NCBI GenBank assembly: GCA_030737875.1
Contig: CM060918.1
Span: 777,102,552-777,166,551, forward strand
Direction: 5' to 3'
Source: Allium sativum
Taxonomy: Eukaryota; Streptophyta; Magnoliopsida; Asparagales; Amaryllidaceae
DNA length: 64,000 nt
Positions 22,734 to 35,600 of this stretch are shown here, piece by piece. The stretch's first letter is position 1. Every line of letters begins with the position of its first letter. Made by a program: the position numbers and the translations under genes. The notes under the pieces were generated by a model. That model was not told the DNA's origin, searched no databases, and saw only the letters and a program-made list of their open reading frames with translations.

Positions 22734-25568
22734 TGTAACACCCCGTAATTTGTTAACAATAAAGACGATAAATTAAATTATAATTAATTTAATATTTGGA
22801 ATTAAGGGAAATGACTATGCCATTGCGTCCGTCTCGAAACTCTGGCCAAGATAGACATTCGGTTTGCGTAAAACGGACACCGTATGAAGAAGTTATGAAG
22901 GTTTGAAGTATGTATATGCGCAGAAGGATTATATATATATATTCCATAAAATCAAAATTCATTTCAAATTTCAAAAATTACGTTGGTGGCAAAACTCCCA
23001 CCCCAGGGTGTCGACCTCTAAGCAGGGTTGTCGACCCCTTAAGGGGGGTCGACCCCATAAAGGGAGGGTCGACCCCCCTAGGGATGAGGTGGCAGTCGTT
23101 TTAGAGGGCTGGCAGCTATATATAGAGGTCCATTTTCTCTGTTTTCTTCATTGAGAATCCATGGGGGCCAAACTTTGCCGGTGTCTGAACTGAATTGGAT
23201 ACGTTATCTTCTACAACTATCAACTAAAGCAAATCAAACTTAGAGATTCAAGCGTAGATCTACAACCCAACAAGCTTCTTTTCTAGTTCTATCCTCTTAG
23301 TCAAACACTGTGAGTTCTAGGTTACTTTTAGATTTAAATGACTAAAAGTATAACATGATAGTACTATGATTTGGATCTGTCTTGAATCATAAACCTATGT
23401 TATTCTTGGATCTCAAACTTTATTATGCTAGATCTATTTTTACAGATCTAATTCACCTGTGATTAGTTTATCATGTCACCTTTATAGATCTGAACCTTTG
23501 TCAAGTTTGTGGTTAATTTGGGATTATCATTATATGGACAATTGAACCTTTGTTTAGATCTAGATCATCAAGTTGTGATTAACTGAGATCTGTTATTATT
23601 GGACATATGAACTCTTATTTGGATCTGTTCATCCTATGTATATTGGATCTAGTTTTATCCTTACCCTTTTTACTATATCTGTTTTCATGTCCACCTTATT
23701 ATGCCTATTACTTGTCTATGCCAGTATATATGTTTATGTCACTGTTAGAATGATCACTATTGTCATTATTCCCATCATTTTTCCTCTATTTATGACTAGG
23801 CTACTTTCTAGCCTAGATGCCGCCAAATATATGTGAATGCGTTAGTTAGGGAACAGGGGAAAAAAAGTTTAGAATTGGCATAATTTAAGTAATGTTTATG
23901 AATTGGGCATATAATTCAAAAAGGGGGAAAGGAGCATAGTTACCTATAATGACGTAGGTAAATTTGAATAAGAATGAAATGTCTAAAAATTATAGTTAGA
24001 AATTGTAATTGCACTTATGACACGAGGCTAGGTTGCATTAGTGGTGTAAGCCTGCCAGGACCCGACCGCATATCTAGCAACCACTAATGTTGAACCTAAT
24101 GTGAGAGGTATAAGTGCACAAATACGAATCGAGCTAAGACACGAGGTTAGGCCCAACTTGAGGAATAAGACTGTCGGACCCGACCGGCATATCCAGCATC
24201 CACAAGTTGCAGGCCTAATGTGAGAGGTCTAGCCCATTATAAACCATAAATGGACATGATGATGAATTGGACTACTTAACATAATCTTATCCATATAGAT
24301 TGTATAATTATGAACTAAAGTTAGGGTTAAGTAAAATTGGTTGGACAGTGGGTAGGTTAAGAAAATCTAGAGGGGGTGGGTAATATTTACACATATAGGC
24401 CCACAAAACTTAACCCGATAACGTTATGTAATTAAAGACACCTAATGGTATACATAACTAGTGGAAATAATAAAGTTATGTAATTAAAGACACCTTTTAG
24501 GGTGAGCATAACTTGTAGAAATGATAGGGTTATGTAATTAAAGACACCTAGTCGTATACATAGCCAAAGAAAACCTAATGGGGGAAACAAGACAAGGGGG
24601 AGCTTGTATCATATTGTGTGGGATCCGTTTCATCCAGTAACCAGAGTAGGTATCAAAACATGTACTCCGTACTAGGCCGGAGAAGGGGCACGCTTACTGG
24701 ACTGATTGTAAGAGATCCAAACGTGGAGGACAGCGTGGACGACGCAAACCGACCGGGCCATGTGCGTGCATGAGCCGGGCAGAGGGGGATAAGACGATCG
24801 TGACACTTATAAATATGAGGCTGTGCATATCTGCGAGGGGTTTCCACTTTAGGACGTGATACATCCTACAGTGGGGCCGGCACAGAGTATCTATGCGGAT
24901 TAGGAGCCGATCGATTAGGGTAGTGGTTAGGGTACATTTGGACGTTTGCCTAAGTCTACCTCCTTATATTGGAAGGGATTATCTCATTCTGGATATACTA
25001 GTAATAGTGCAGAGTAATCATTAGGGAAGCGTATACATCTTATCATGTCTAACTTGTCACACCTGCCTTTTATGAATTAACCTCTCATCCACTTTATATA
25101 CCTGTCATGCTACTTTTATTTATTTATGCTAAAAGTAACTAGACTTTATATTTCACCCTTTTTGTTTCCTCTTCTTTCTTCTGTTCGCCCCTCCAGGTTC
25201 GTAGGGAGGGAATTCTCAAGCTTAGTCAAAACTCAATTATCATCTTGCTAGAATCTGCTTTTGAAGTATGGCTCAAGTTCTTATCTCAACTATGGCTTAG
25301 CTCTTTTTCTTGGGGAATTATGTTATGCTTTTTTTATATTTATGTACTTTGATGGTACAAGACAGAAGTTATATTGTTGTAATAGTTTTTGTAACTTATG
25401 GTATATTGGACCACGCAGTATGATTTATGTTTGAAATAAAAAATTGAATTTCCGCTGCTATTTTATTTATATCTGTCTTGTAATTATTTTGTGATTGTTT
25501 ACCTATAATGCTTCACGGAACTTAAGCATTCTCTTAGTGAGTGACATTAACAGATGTGGGGTGTCACA
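22734..25568 (+). repeat. E1 3' LTR (2,835 bp)
   Basis: Starts TGTAACACCCCG and ends GGGTGTCACA, followed by TACTC. It keeps ~85 bases near 22850-22940 that the 5' LTR has lost, and an intact pyrimidine tract ending CTCCAG at 25196. TATA box at 23116-23125. Confidence 0.92.
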
Positions 25569-25573
25569 TACTC

Positions 25574-28500
25574 TATCAGACATTCGTCCATACAAGTCAT
25601 CCAGGAACTGGATGAACCGAAGGCATCCTCCTATCACATCCTAGGAATCACCCTATGGATTGGTAGCGGGCAATCCTTGAAAATCCGTTGATTCAACCGT
25701 GACAGAGTCACAATATATCTCTAGCCGCTAAACTAGAGATGATAAGTTATTCTACCGTTTTATGAAGATCCACGATCTTCCATTGCTCTATCTCGATCAG
25801 TATCTGATTTATTCAACGTTTACGTATTCGTTGGTCTGAATGGGTTTCGAATATAAATTCGACCCCAATCTTTCCGTATCAACAATCGTATAGGCAGATT
25901 TTGATAGTCGGTTATTTAACTATCAAATAAACAACCATTCAATCATGGAAAAAATAAAAATAGATTTACTAGTTCAGTACTCAGCATCACTTGGCCCTTT
26001 TTAAATAATTAACGAATGGTAAATTAAACTTCTAAATCTTTTAAATATTTTGAAATATGGTATCTACTTCTTATTTCAATATAAGAGTCTTCTCAAAACA
26101 ATTTTTTTTCTTAAAACTATATATTATAGCCATATCACATTTTCCTATTAACTCATCATTTCAAAACATTAGTTACAATCGTTTTATGCATTTCTATACT
26201 TCAACATCCATTAGTCTCTAACCGTAAATTGGTAAGAGAATAATTCCCTAAGTATCAATCCCGAAGACCAAAATCAACATCTGATTAATACTCAGAAAAT
26301 CACTCAACTCAACCAATCTCTAATTAGGTTCCAATGCTTATCTTAACTCGTTACCAACCCATTATATTCCACTTCTAATTCATTTAACCATTTTCCACTT
26401 TGAAAATCTCATTTCAAATTTCATTGTTAAGCAATGTTAATTTAAAACTTAATGTCTTAGCCTCATGCTCCTTTTATAAACATCGTTTATAACTCTCAGG
26501 TTTAATATTAAACCCTATTTATCTCGATTCATTCTTACTTAATTTAAATATCAAGTAAACACTTATTTTGAGCTATTGTATTGGCTTAAAATCCCTTTTA
26601 TTAACTTACTTTATAAAACTAGGTTTTATAATAAATTCCGTTCAGGAATTCCTTTCTCAATTCAATCAGGTTTCAATACCAACTTCGATTAATTAATTAA
26701 ATGAATTCCATTTAAACAGTAATCCCTCAAATTATTAGAATAATAATTTACTTGTTAATAACTATAATGTAGTAAAGTTCTTTATTAACTAAAATCAATA
26801 GTAAATTCTTCTTAAATCTTATTAAAATTAAAACAAATATTCATTAACCTGATTTTATTAGATTAATCTAAAAAAGTCAATCAAATAACCAATTCCAATT
26901 AAATAAGTTGACTTCGTCAACTTAAACCATGATTATCTCGTTAATCGACTCCAATTAGCCCTTCTTTTAAATTAATTAATAATATATTTAATTTAAATAA
27001 TTCCATTGAATTATTTATTGAAAACATTAATCTAATTCCTAAAAACTTACAATACTTGTTAGTGTAAGAATTTGATTTATAAAACAATTTAATAATCACT
27101 CAAAAATTTAAATAATAATTAATAAATATAAGTTTCCTTTTTAATAACTTTTATTCAAAAGAATAGATTTACACATCGATCTTCAGTTATAAAATAAATT
27201 TTATAACTTCATTACCATCGATTTATCTAACGATATATTTACATTTATAAAACCATTAATTTATAGGCCAACCGCTGCCAATTACTCAACCAATACTGCC
27301 TATTGGTTAAAACAAATTAAACGTTGAATTTCAAGTCAACGATCAACAACTAAATCAATCGTCCAATCAGAATAGTTCATATAATGATAATAAATAATCA
27401 TTAATATATTTGAGGAATCTAGTTGGATCCCTCTAACCTGTTTTCCCTGCATCCAAATACGTTACCTCAACAGTGTCATTTATTTCAGTAAAGATATAAT
27501 ATTCAACAATAACAACAATCCAAACATTTACCTACAAATTTAACACATTTGTATTATTATAAACGTGACCATGAGGTACGTTACCTCATTCGGAAATAAT
27601 CGTTAAAATAATGATTTGTTTAATATCAAATTAAACAACGTTTAATTTAATCGATTCGGTAAACACATATAAATAAATTCAGCATCCATCAACCAATTAA
27701 CAATCATAGCACATAAATATTTAAATCCGGCTTCTATAAATATAAGTAGGATAAAACTGAGTGAGTAAACTCACCTTGATTTTTGTTCATCGTTGAAATA
27801 GTCCGTTTTAATTTAATTAAACCGACGTTTAATTTAATTAAGAAAACTCCAATAGCTGCTAACTCTAATTTGACCAGTTCCATCGTTTTTCGCTCGTCGA
27901 CTTGGTTCCATTGTCACTTGTTTCATTCGATTTTGTCACTGTATGACAATGTTATAATTGTTTAAACATTGTTCACTTATTTAAACAACATAATTAATTA
28001 ATTAATAATATATAATTCCCTTAATAACTACTTAAAGCTAATTAACTAGAATTAGGCATATTTGAATTTTTTCTAGAAGGCCACATAAAACGTTACTAAC
28101 CAATTTTGCAAAATGTACAATTTTAAAATTAAACTAAACTAATATTATTTATTAATAACTAATTACCGTTGTTTTAAGGTTCCAAATAACATTTTAAGGC
28201 TACGTCATGCATTATATAATCACGGCGACATTATTAACCGCGCACAATTACAAATGGGTAAGGCAAAATTACTAGGTATGTTAAAACATGGGTTAGACAT
28301 AGTTGCGGTAAGGCCCATCTAATAATGATTAGGTGTATATAAATAAAATTAGGTAGAATAGAGTTACTGTACATCTAATTTATATCATACCTGCTATAGT
28401 ACTTCCCAAACTTCCCCATTTTAACCGCTTCTTCACATTTGCCTTCACCACTTCCCTGTTGCACGCTTCAGGTTCCTTCTCCTCACCATGAGACATCGCC

Positions 28501-28968
28501 GACCACTTCATGCTCTGCCTCGTCACTTCGTCGAACCACCACCGACATCAGTGAACCTCCAGCGCCAAATTTACACACCAAGCGATGCTCCTTCCATTTC
28601 ACCAAAGTAAGGACAGCTCCAACCCTGTATGTCTCCATTTCCACGAACTGCTTCCCCCTTCCTTTACTGACTGTTATCCCATCCTTCAGCACGCCTTCCT
28701 CCTATCACCGGTGGCTCCACTTCATTCCACACACCCCTTATTCATGTTCACGGTAAACCAAGAACCGTACCATGTTCGACCCCGAACTGACCTGATCGCT
28801 TCTCTCCCTCACATTGAACTAATAAGTGTTACTTCTTCCTAATATGTTTACATGTGGCTTCGTTGTTCAGGTTTAAAGTAACCATGGTTTTGTTTCTATT
28901 TTTTTCGAAAATAAATGAATGCCTTGAGTTAGAATATGGGGTATGGGTTTGTATTTACAATGGGGTTT
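25574..28968 (-). repeat. E0 LTR copy A, segment 2
   Basis: Matches copy B from about 54598 to 57930. It is AT-rich, with a GC-richer part at 28420-28860. On the minus strand a strong splice-donor-like AAG/GTGAGT is at 27774, inside the small palindrome GTGAGTAAACTCAC. An ORF at 28439-28756 in the GC-rich part is not kept in copy B. It ends with GGTTT, the target duplication of E3. Confidence 0.85.
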
Positions 28969-31900
28969 TGTAACACCCTACACCTGCTAAGGTCACTCAC
29001 TAAGGGAATGCCTTAGCTTCGGTGGAGCATTTTAAGTGAATATAGAATAGAAAAATTACACAAGACAGGTATAAATACTTGAAAATCTAAAACATCATTT
29101 CATAGCAGCAGAAGGTAAACATGTTTAGTTAAACACCATAAAGAGTCAAGTACTAAATATCCATCCTGATAAAAACATAAGTAAATAATCCCACTGCATA
29201 AACAATAGCCATAAAAGAAAAGATGAACTGGGCTTTACATCACGGTCCAAGCTCCAAGAGATAGATAAAGAAATCTGATCAAAGCCCACTAGTGCTAGGC
29301 CCAACCTGAGGACCTGAGGGGGAAAAGATAAAAACAACGGGGTCAGACATAAGTCTGAGCGAGCCCTATAACTTTAACAACACAATTATCAAAGTAATTA
29401 GGGTATGATACAAACTTGGCACGGGATGACTGGGGATAAATGACTACACTAAGTAGCCAACTAGACATAGGATGAACTAAGATAATGGTAAAGACGCATC
29501 TACCCACCCAAGGGTAATTACTAACTGCACCACACCAGTCATTCCTACTTAAAGGTTGATCCCTCCCAAGGACTTAGAAAATTTACCCAGTAGTTTCGTG
29601 TACCCCTAGCTGACTACATAGGTGTCGTCTGCCCCTATCTCCACTAGGTGTACCCACTACTCCCAAGCGATCGGCTCCCTACCGTAGATACCCGTGCTGG
29701 CCCCACACTGGGGTGTATCACTCCCCAAAGTGGCAACCCGATACAACAAATGGTGCACGGCTTATACCTACACGATGCAACAACGTCTTACCTACCAGCC
29801 CGGGTCCACACACGCATATGAAACCCGTTGGACTTGTGTTGCCACCGCTAACCCGTTTTGGCCTCTTATAATCAAGCCCAGTACGCGTGTCCCGTCCTCG
29901 ACCTGGGTCGAGCCCAATAAGATACATATGGGTTACTGGTTGAAATGGGCCCCCCACAAGCTACCACATAAGCTTGTCATTTTATCTAGTGCATCCCACT
30001 TAACCCTTTAATCATGTTTAATTACATGTTTCCACTTGGTTAAGTATTCTAATCGTATTTTCTATTGCCACCCAAGGCAACCCACTAGATTTCCTCATGC
30101 CACCCAAGGCACTTACTTGATTTCCACATGCCACCCAGGGCACCCACTTAACCCCTCATGCCCACTACATGCTTATTTGGTTAAGTGTTTCTTAATTGGT
30201 TAAAAACGTAACCGTTGTAAAGACCTCTCTATCTTTTATGGCAGCTGGATTTGCCGGTTGGGTTCGGGCTGCCTTACGCCATAACCGAGTCTAACCTCGT
30301 GTCTATACACTTGTCACGTATTTGGTTTGTGCCTAAGACCTCTCACATTGGGCCAATCATTTGTAGCCGCTGGATTTGTCGGTCGGTTCTGGGCAGTCTT
30401 ACGCTACAAAAGGGTCCAACCTCGTGTCTTAGTCGATTAATTACACCTAATTAATCACCCCCGAATTAATTTTCCCTAATTAATTCCAATTTTAACGATG
30501 TACATAATTGACTCAATTATGTCCATCCACTTTATGGTATGCATAATCATACCATCTTCACACAATTTCATTAACATGTTTATTAACCCCATCGTTCCCC
30601 ACGTAATTCGCTAACATGACATAAAAGGGAAGATTCATCACAAATACAATGGGTTCAACTTGCATAACACATTAGCATCAACATGGGTTTAAAGGTGTGA
30701 ACATGCATATAGCATCAAACCCAACTAGCATAAATAATCAACCCAAACTTGCATGAATCACATATGTCATAAAGAGGTTAACTTGCATAAGTTTCTTATG
30801 TCATACAAAGGGGTAAACTTGCATATGTATGTATGACATATAAAGGGGTTAACTTGCATATGTATGCATATCATACTAAGGTGTAAACTTGCACATGTCA
30901 CTTGCATATAATCATACACCAAACTTGCATAACATGTCATATGTGAACTTGCATATAATCATACACCAAACTTGCATACATATGAACTTGCATATAATCA
31001 TACACCAAACTTGCATAATCATGGTGTCATAATGGATCATTGTTTATCATAGCAATTTGCATGACTAGCATCATGAACACATAGCCTAACACTTGCATAA
31101 CTTGCATAACATCATGATCATGTAGCATATAACTTGCATAACTTGCATAACATCATGAACATGTAGCATATGACTTGAATAACTTGCATAACATCATGAA
31201 CATGTAGCATATGACTTGCATAACTTGCATAACATCACAAACACATAGCATATAACTTGCATAACATGCATATCATCATTAACACATAGCATATAACTTG
31301 CATAACATGCATAACATCATTAACACATAGCATATAACTTGCATAACTTGCATTGATCCACATTCATAGCAATAACCTCATTATATCCTATCATAATCAA
31401 TTCAACAATTGGTCATTAAGGCTATAGAAAACTCACAACTTGTTGATTAGCACTCCTAAGAAGAAGATTAAGTTGCTAGAGTTGATTAGAGGTTGATTTG
31501 AGATACTATCTTCTTCTATAATTTGATGGAGGCTCCTTCAAGTTGCATTTTGAAGGCATGACGGCATTGTTTCTATTTTTAGTATGAATTAGGGTAGTCT
31601 TAGGGTGTATTTATAGAGTAGTTAGGTGTTTTAGGCCATTAGATTAACCCTAAATTAGATTAGAGTTGTCAGATCTCGTCCTAGCCACCAAAACACAACC
31701 CAAAAGCCAAGCTGATGCACCCAGGTCACCTGGGCTCGACCAGGGAGGTCGACCCCCAGGTCGACCCTAGGGTCGACTCCCCATTCGACCTGGTGGGCAG
31801 GTCGACTCCCTAGTCGACCCCCAGGTCGACCCCCTGGGTCTGGCGGGAACTTTCCCGCCACTTCTGAAATGTTTGAATTTTTATTTTTAAACCTGTTTTG

Positions 31901-32090
31901 AATTTCTGAAAACTTCTTCGGGCCTTACCTGGGTCGTACGGACTCCAATTTTCGAAAACTCGGACTCTATTTCGCGTATTTTTCCGAGACGAACGCAATG
32001 GCATAGCCCGTTTCCCGTGATTCAGATTTTAAAATTTAATTCTGCCCTGTTTTATATTATAGCAAGTTATTCAACATACGGGGTGTTACA
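28969..32090 (-). repeat. E3 left LTR (3' LTR), 3,122 bp
   Basis: Starts TGTAACACCC and ends CGGGGTGTTACA. It holds the CTTGCATAA repeat block (about 30650-31345), the GTCGAC array (31735-31830) and a TATA-like box on the minus strand (31608-31616). Confidence 0.93.
31090..31345. repeat. Tandem repeats in E3 left LTR
   Basis: About six copies of a unit near 40 bp made of ACTTGCATAACTTGCATAAC, ATCAT, GAACATGTAGCATATG or a close variant. Looser CTTGCATA repeats extend upstream to about 30650. The other LTR copy (about 39380-39640) lacks part of one unit. Confidence 0.85.
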
Positions 32091-32125
32091 TTCTCCCCTA
32101 CTTAAAGGATTTCGTCCCCGAAATC
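32091..32125 (-). other. E3 polypurine tract with adjoining hairpin
   Basis: Minus strand: GATTTCGGGGACGAAATC, then CTTTAAGTAGGGGAGAA, then the LTR. Same arrangement as E1. Confidence 0.75.
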
Positions 32126-32617
32126 TCTAAGTCAAGAAGAACGTATCCTACCAACCAAACAACCATCTACTCAAACCATCAAACACTGGCATCCATTATC
32201 CTTAGAGTTTCTAATGCTGTATGAACATATGCAAATAGTGTGTGTATATGTTCCTTGTCTAATGCAAAATCAGGCGGTCTACTGATTCAGTTGACCTCCT
32301 TAATGCAAACCATGATAGTGCCATGCATCCAATATGTATGCGAAAGAACCCTATCGACATATACTATTTCTACATGAGTGCACAATCATTCACCAAAATG
32401 CATCATCCATATGATAGCACAACCATTATACATCCATTAATATAGCTACCTACACACAATTTTATGCAATATGCAATATGAAGTGATTGAGCCGATCTAG
32501 TGCCTAGAGTGTGTGTATATGCATCAACGAGCAACCACTAGCAACCACTTGCATCCACACGCATCCATCAAACATAACATGTCTCAAACACATGTTTCAA
32601 CCATAGGTTTACCCTAT
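32126..32617 (-). other. E3 3' noncoding region with conserved blocks
   Basis: Contains the conserved hairpin (32272-32300) and the GATCGGCTC block (32482-32505), in the same order as in E1, plus TGGATGC-type words. No ORF. Confidence 0.7.
32272..32300 (-). other. Conserved near-palindromic hairpin, E3 copy
   Basis: On the minus strand the 29 bases are identical to those of E1 at 22524-22552, although the surrounding noncoding DNA of the two elements has diverged. Confidence 0.65.
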
Positions 32618-35600
32618 CTAAAGGTCAAAGGTACTAATGAGAGGACATACTAAAGATAAGATAAGTACTAGACAAACGATAAAGGAGAAGTTAAAAGACA
32701 TACCCTCAAAAAGGAATGGGTATAGTGAACGCATCTTCGCTTCTGTCTCCCAAGTAGCATTGCTCTCATCCTCTCCCCATTGCACTTTGACTAGTCGCAC
32801 CTCTCTGTTCCTCAACTTCCTAATCTCTGACCCAAGGATGCGAGTAGGAGCTCGTCGAATAGTCGCATCACGCTCTACCTCCACTTCTCTAAGCAAGCTC
32901 GGCTCTACCACCTCTGCAGTCTCATGTAGGCACTTCCTCAAATGTGACACATGGAATACGTCATGTACCCCACTAAGTCTCTCGGGTAAATCCACTCTAT
33001 ATGCCATCCGTCCAATCCTTTCCTTAATAGGAAACGGCCCAACGAATCTTGGAGCTAACTTCCCAACGGACCCAAAGCGAATTACATTCCGTAATGGAGA
33101 TACTTTAATAAAGACCATGTCCCTAACATCAAACTCAAGCTCCGTCCTCCTCTTATCCGCGTAAGATTTCTGTCTGTCTTGCGCCGCTTTCATCCTTCTT
33201 CGAATCAAATCAATCTTCTCCGAAGTCTCTCTAACCATATCGGGCCCAAGCAAGATCTTATCCGTAGATTCCCACCAACATGTAGGTGATCGACAAGGCC
33301 TTCCATAAAGAGCTTCGAAAGGAGCCATACCAATACTGGACTGAAAGCTGTTATTATACGCGAACTCCACCAATGGAAGATGCTCTTCCCAAGTACCTCC
33401 AAAATCTAAGATACAAAGCCTCAAAAGGTCTTCCAGAACACGATTCACCCTCTCGGTCTGGCCATCCGTCTGAGGATGATATGCAGTGCTCAAACACAAT
33501 TGAGTCCCCACTGCTTCCTGCAAACTCCTCCAAAACTCGCTAGTGAAGATAGGATCTCGATCACTCACTATGCTAGAGGGTACCCCATGCAATCGAACTA
33601 TCTCTCGAAGATAAACTTAAGCTAGCCATGGAGCAGTCCTCTTGCTCTTCACAGGTATGAAATGGGCACTCTTAGTAAGTCTGTCTACCACCACCCAAAT
33701 TCCCGTATTACCTTTCCTCGATCTCGGTAACCCATCAATGAAATCCATCGAGACACTATCCCACTTCCATTGCGGAACTTCCAATGGGTGAAGCAACCCA
33801 CCGGGTTTCTTTTGCTCCGCCTTCCCTTGTTGGCACACCAAGCATCTAGCGACATACTCGGCCACATCTTTCTTCATACTGGCCCAAAAGAAAACTCGCT
33901 TCATGTCTTGGTACATCTTGTCCCCACCGGGATGAATGGTCATCCTAGAACGGTGTGCATCATCAAGAATAGCCTTCCTCAAACCCTCGTCTTGCGGTAC
34001 ACAAAGTCTACCGTCTCTACGCAAGCACCCCCTATCGTCTAGGGTGTACCTACTCAAATGGTTGGACGAGTCCCTCCTTATGAGCCTCTCTATCAACTCA
34101 ACCAACTGTGGGTCGTCCCTCTGTGCTTCTCCAATCCGCCCCAAAAGAGTAGGTCAAACCTCCAAGGATGCTAGCAAACCGGGCATATAGTCAACGGAAG
34201 GTCTTAAATCAAACATCGAGATAAATTCCAAGCTTCGTCGTTCCACAAAATATGGACTCAAGGACAACCTTTTTCTACTTAAGGCATCCACCACCACGTT
34301 ACCCTTGCCAGGGGTATACGCTATCTCGAAATCATAGGATGCTAGGAACTCCATCTACCTTTGCTGTCTCAAGTTCAAATCCTTCTGAGAAAACAAGTAC
34401 TTCAATGATTTGTGGTCAGTGAACAATTCGAATCTCTCTCCCAGAAGATAATGGTGCCAAATCTTAAGCGCAAAAACAATAGCGGCCAACTCTAAATCAT
34501 GGGTAGGGTAATTCTTCTCATGCTTTCTCAACTGCCTTCCACCATAGGCTATTACCCTTCCCTCTTGCATTAAGACTGCGCCCAGTCCAGTCCCACAAGC
34601 ATCGGTATAAACAACAAATGGCTTACTCCCATCTGGCAACACTAAGACTGGAGCTGTGGTTAAAGCTCTCTTTAACCGTCGGAACGCATCATCACAATCT
34701 ACGTCCCATACGAAGACTAGATTCTTCTTCGTCAAGCGAGTTAATGGGGCTGATATCTTCGCGAAGTCCTTGATAAACTTCCTATAGTAGCCAGCCAACC
34801 CCAAGAAACTCCTCACCTCGGTAGCATTCTTCGGAACCTTCCAATCTTGAATGGACACTACCTTCGCGGGATCCACAGCTATCCCTTCCTTAGAGACCAC
34901 GTGCCCCAAGAACCGCACTTCCTTCCTCCAGAAGTGACATTTAGAGAATTTAGCCTTAAGGCTATGCGCTCGAAGAGTCTCCAACACTTCCCTAAGATGT
35001 AGGGCATGCTCTTCCTCACTCTTAGAAAATACTAAGATGTCATCAACAAAGACCACCATGAACTTATTAAGGAACTCCCTGAACACCCTACTCATCAAAT
35101 CAACAAAGTATGCAGGGGCGTTCGTCAAACCAAATGGCATCACCAGCCACTCATAGAAAGCATCCGGAGTCCTAAAGGCAGTCTTGTATATGCTATCCTC
35201 AGCCACCCTCAATTGATGAAACCCCGTGGCTAAGTCCAACTGAGAAAATACTGAAGCGCCAACCAACTGATCAAAAAGATCATCAATCCTCGGCAATGGG
35301 TGTCTATTCTTCTTTGTGAGCTTGTTGAGTTCTCTATAGTCTACACAAAGTCTGAGGGACCCATCCGCCTTCGTAGCAAAAACTACTGGAGCACCCCACT
35401 CCGATATACTTCGTCTTATGAACCCCTTCTCAAGCAACTCCCCTACTTGCTTATGGAGTTCCCTCCTCTCACGAGGAGCCATGTGGCACACTGGTAAAGA
35501 TACAGGTTTAGCATTATCCACCAGATATATTCGGAAGTCTATCTCCCTCCTCGGAGGTAAGCCCTTCACCTCCTCAAACACATCCGAGTATTCCCGGACC

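Larger units (their letters stand above)
4194..25568 (+). mobile_element. E1: decayed Ty3/gypsy chromovirus, split by the copia element C1
   Basis: LTRs at 4194-6917 and 22734-25568 bracket a gag-pol interior. The flanking duplication is TACTC at 4189-4193 and 25569-25573. Copy B of the host LTR shows the empty site (GGAAATACTCTGTCAGACATT at about 54586-54606). The interior carries gag, two zinc knuckles, protease, reverse transcriptase, RNase H and integrase with a chromodomain-like tail, all broken by at least a dozen stops and frameshifts. C1 sits inside the integrase. LTRs are about 95% alike by eye, with an ~85 bp deletion in the 5' LTR near 4305. Confidence 0.93.

Noticed and set aside
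28439..28756. 105-residue ORF in the GC-rich part of E0 copy A
   Set aside because: Copy B conserves the DNA (about 57400-57800) but not the frame, so it is not maintained as protein.
29694..30011. 105-residue ORFs in E3 LTRs (also 37980-38297)
   Set aside because: Duplicated with the LTR, overlapped by an antisense ORF of similar length, and no recognisable domain.
31090..31345. Regular ~40 base repeats that might suggest a CRISPR array
   Set aside because: Units are contiguous without unique spacers and lie in a plant LTR; they are ordinary tandem repeats.
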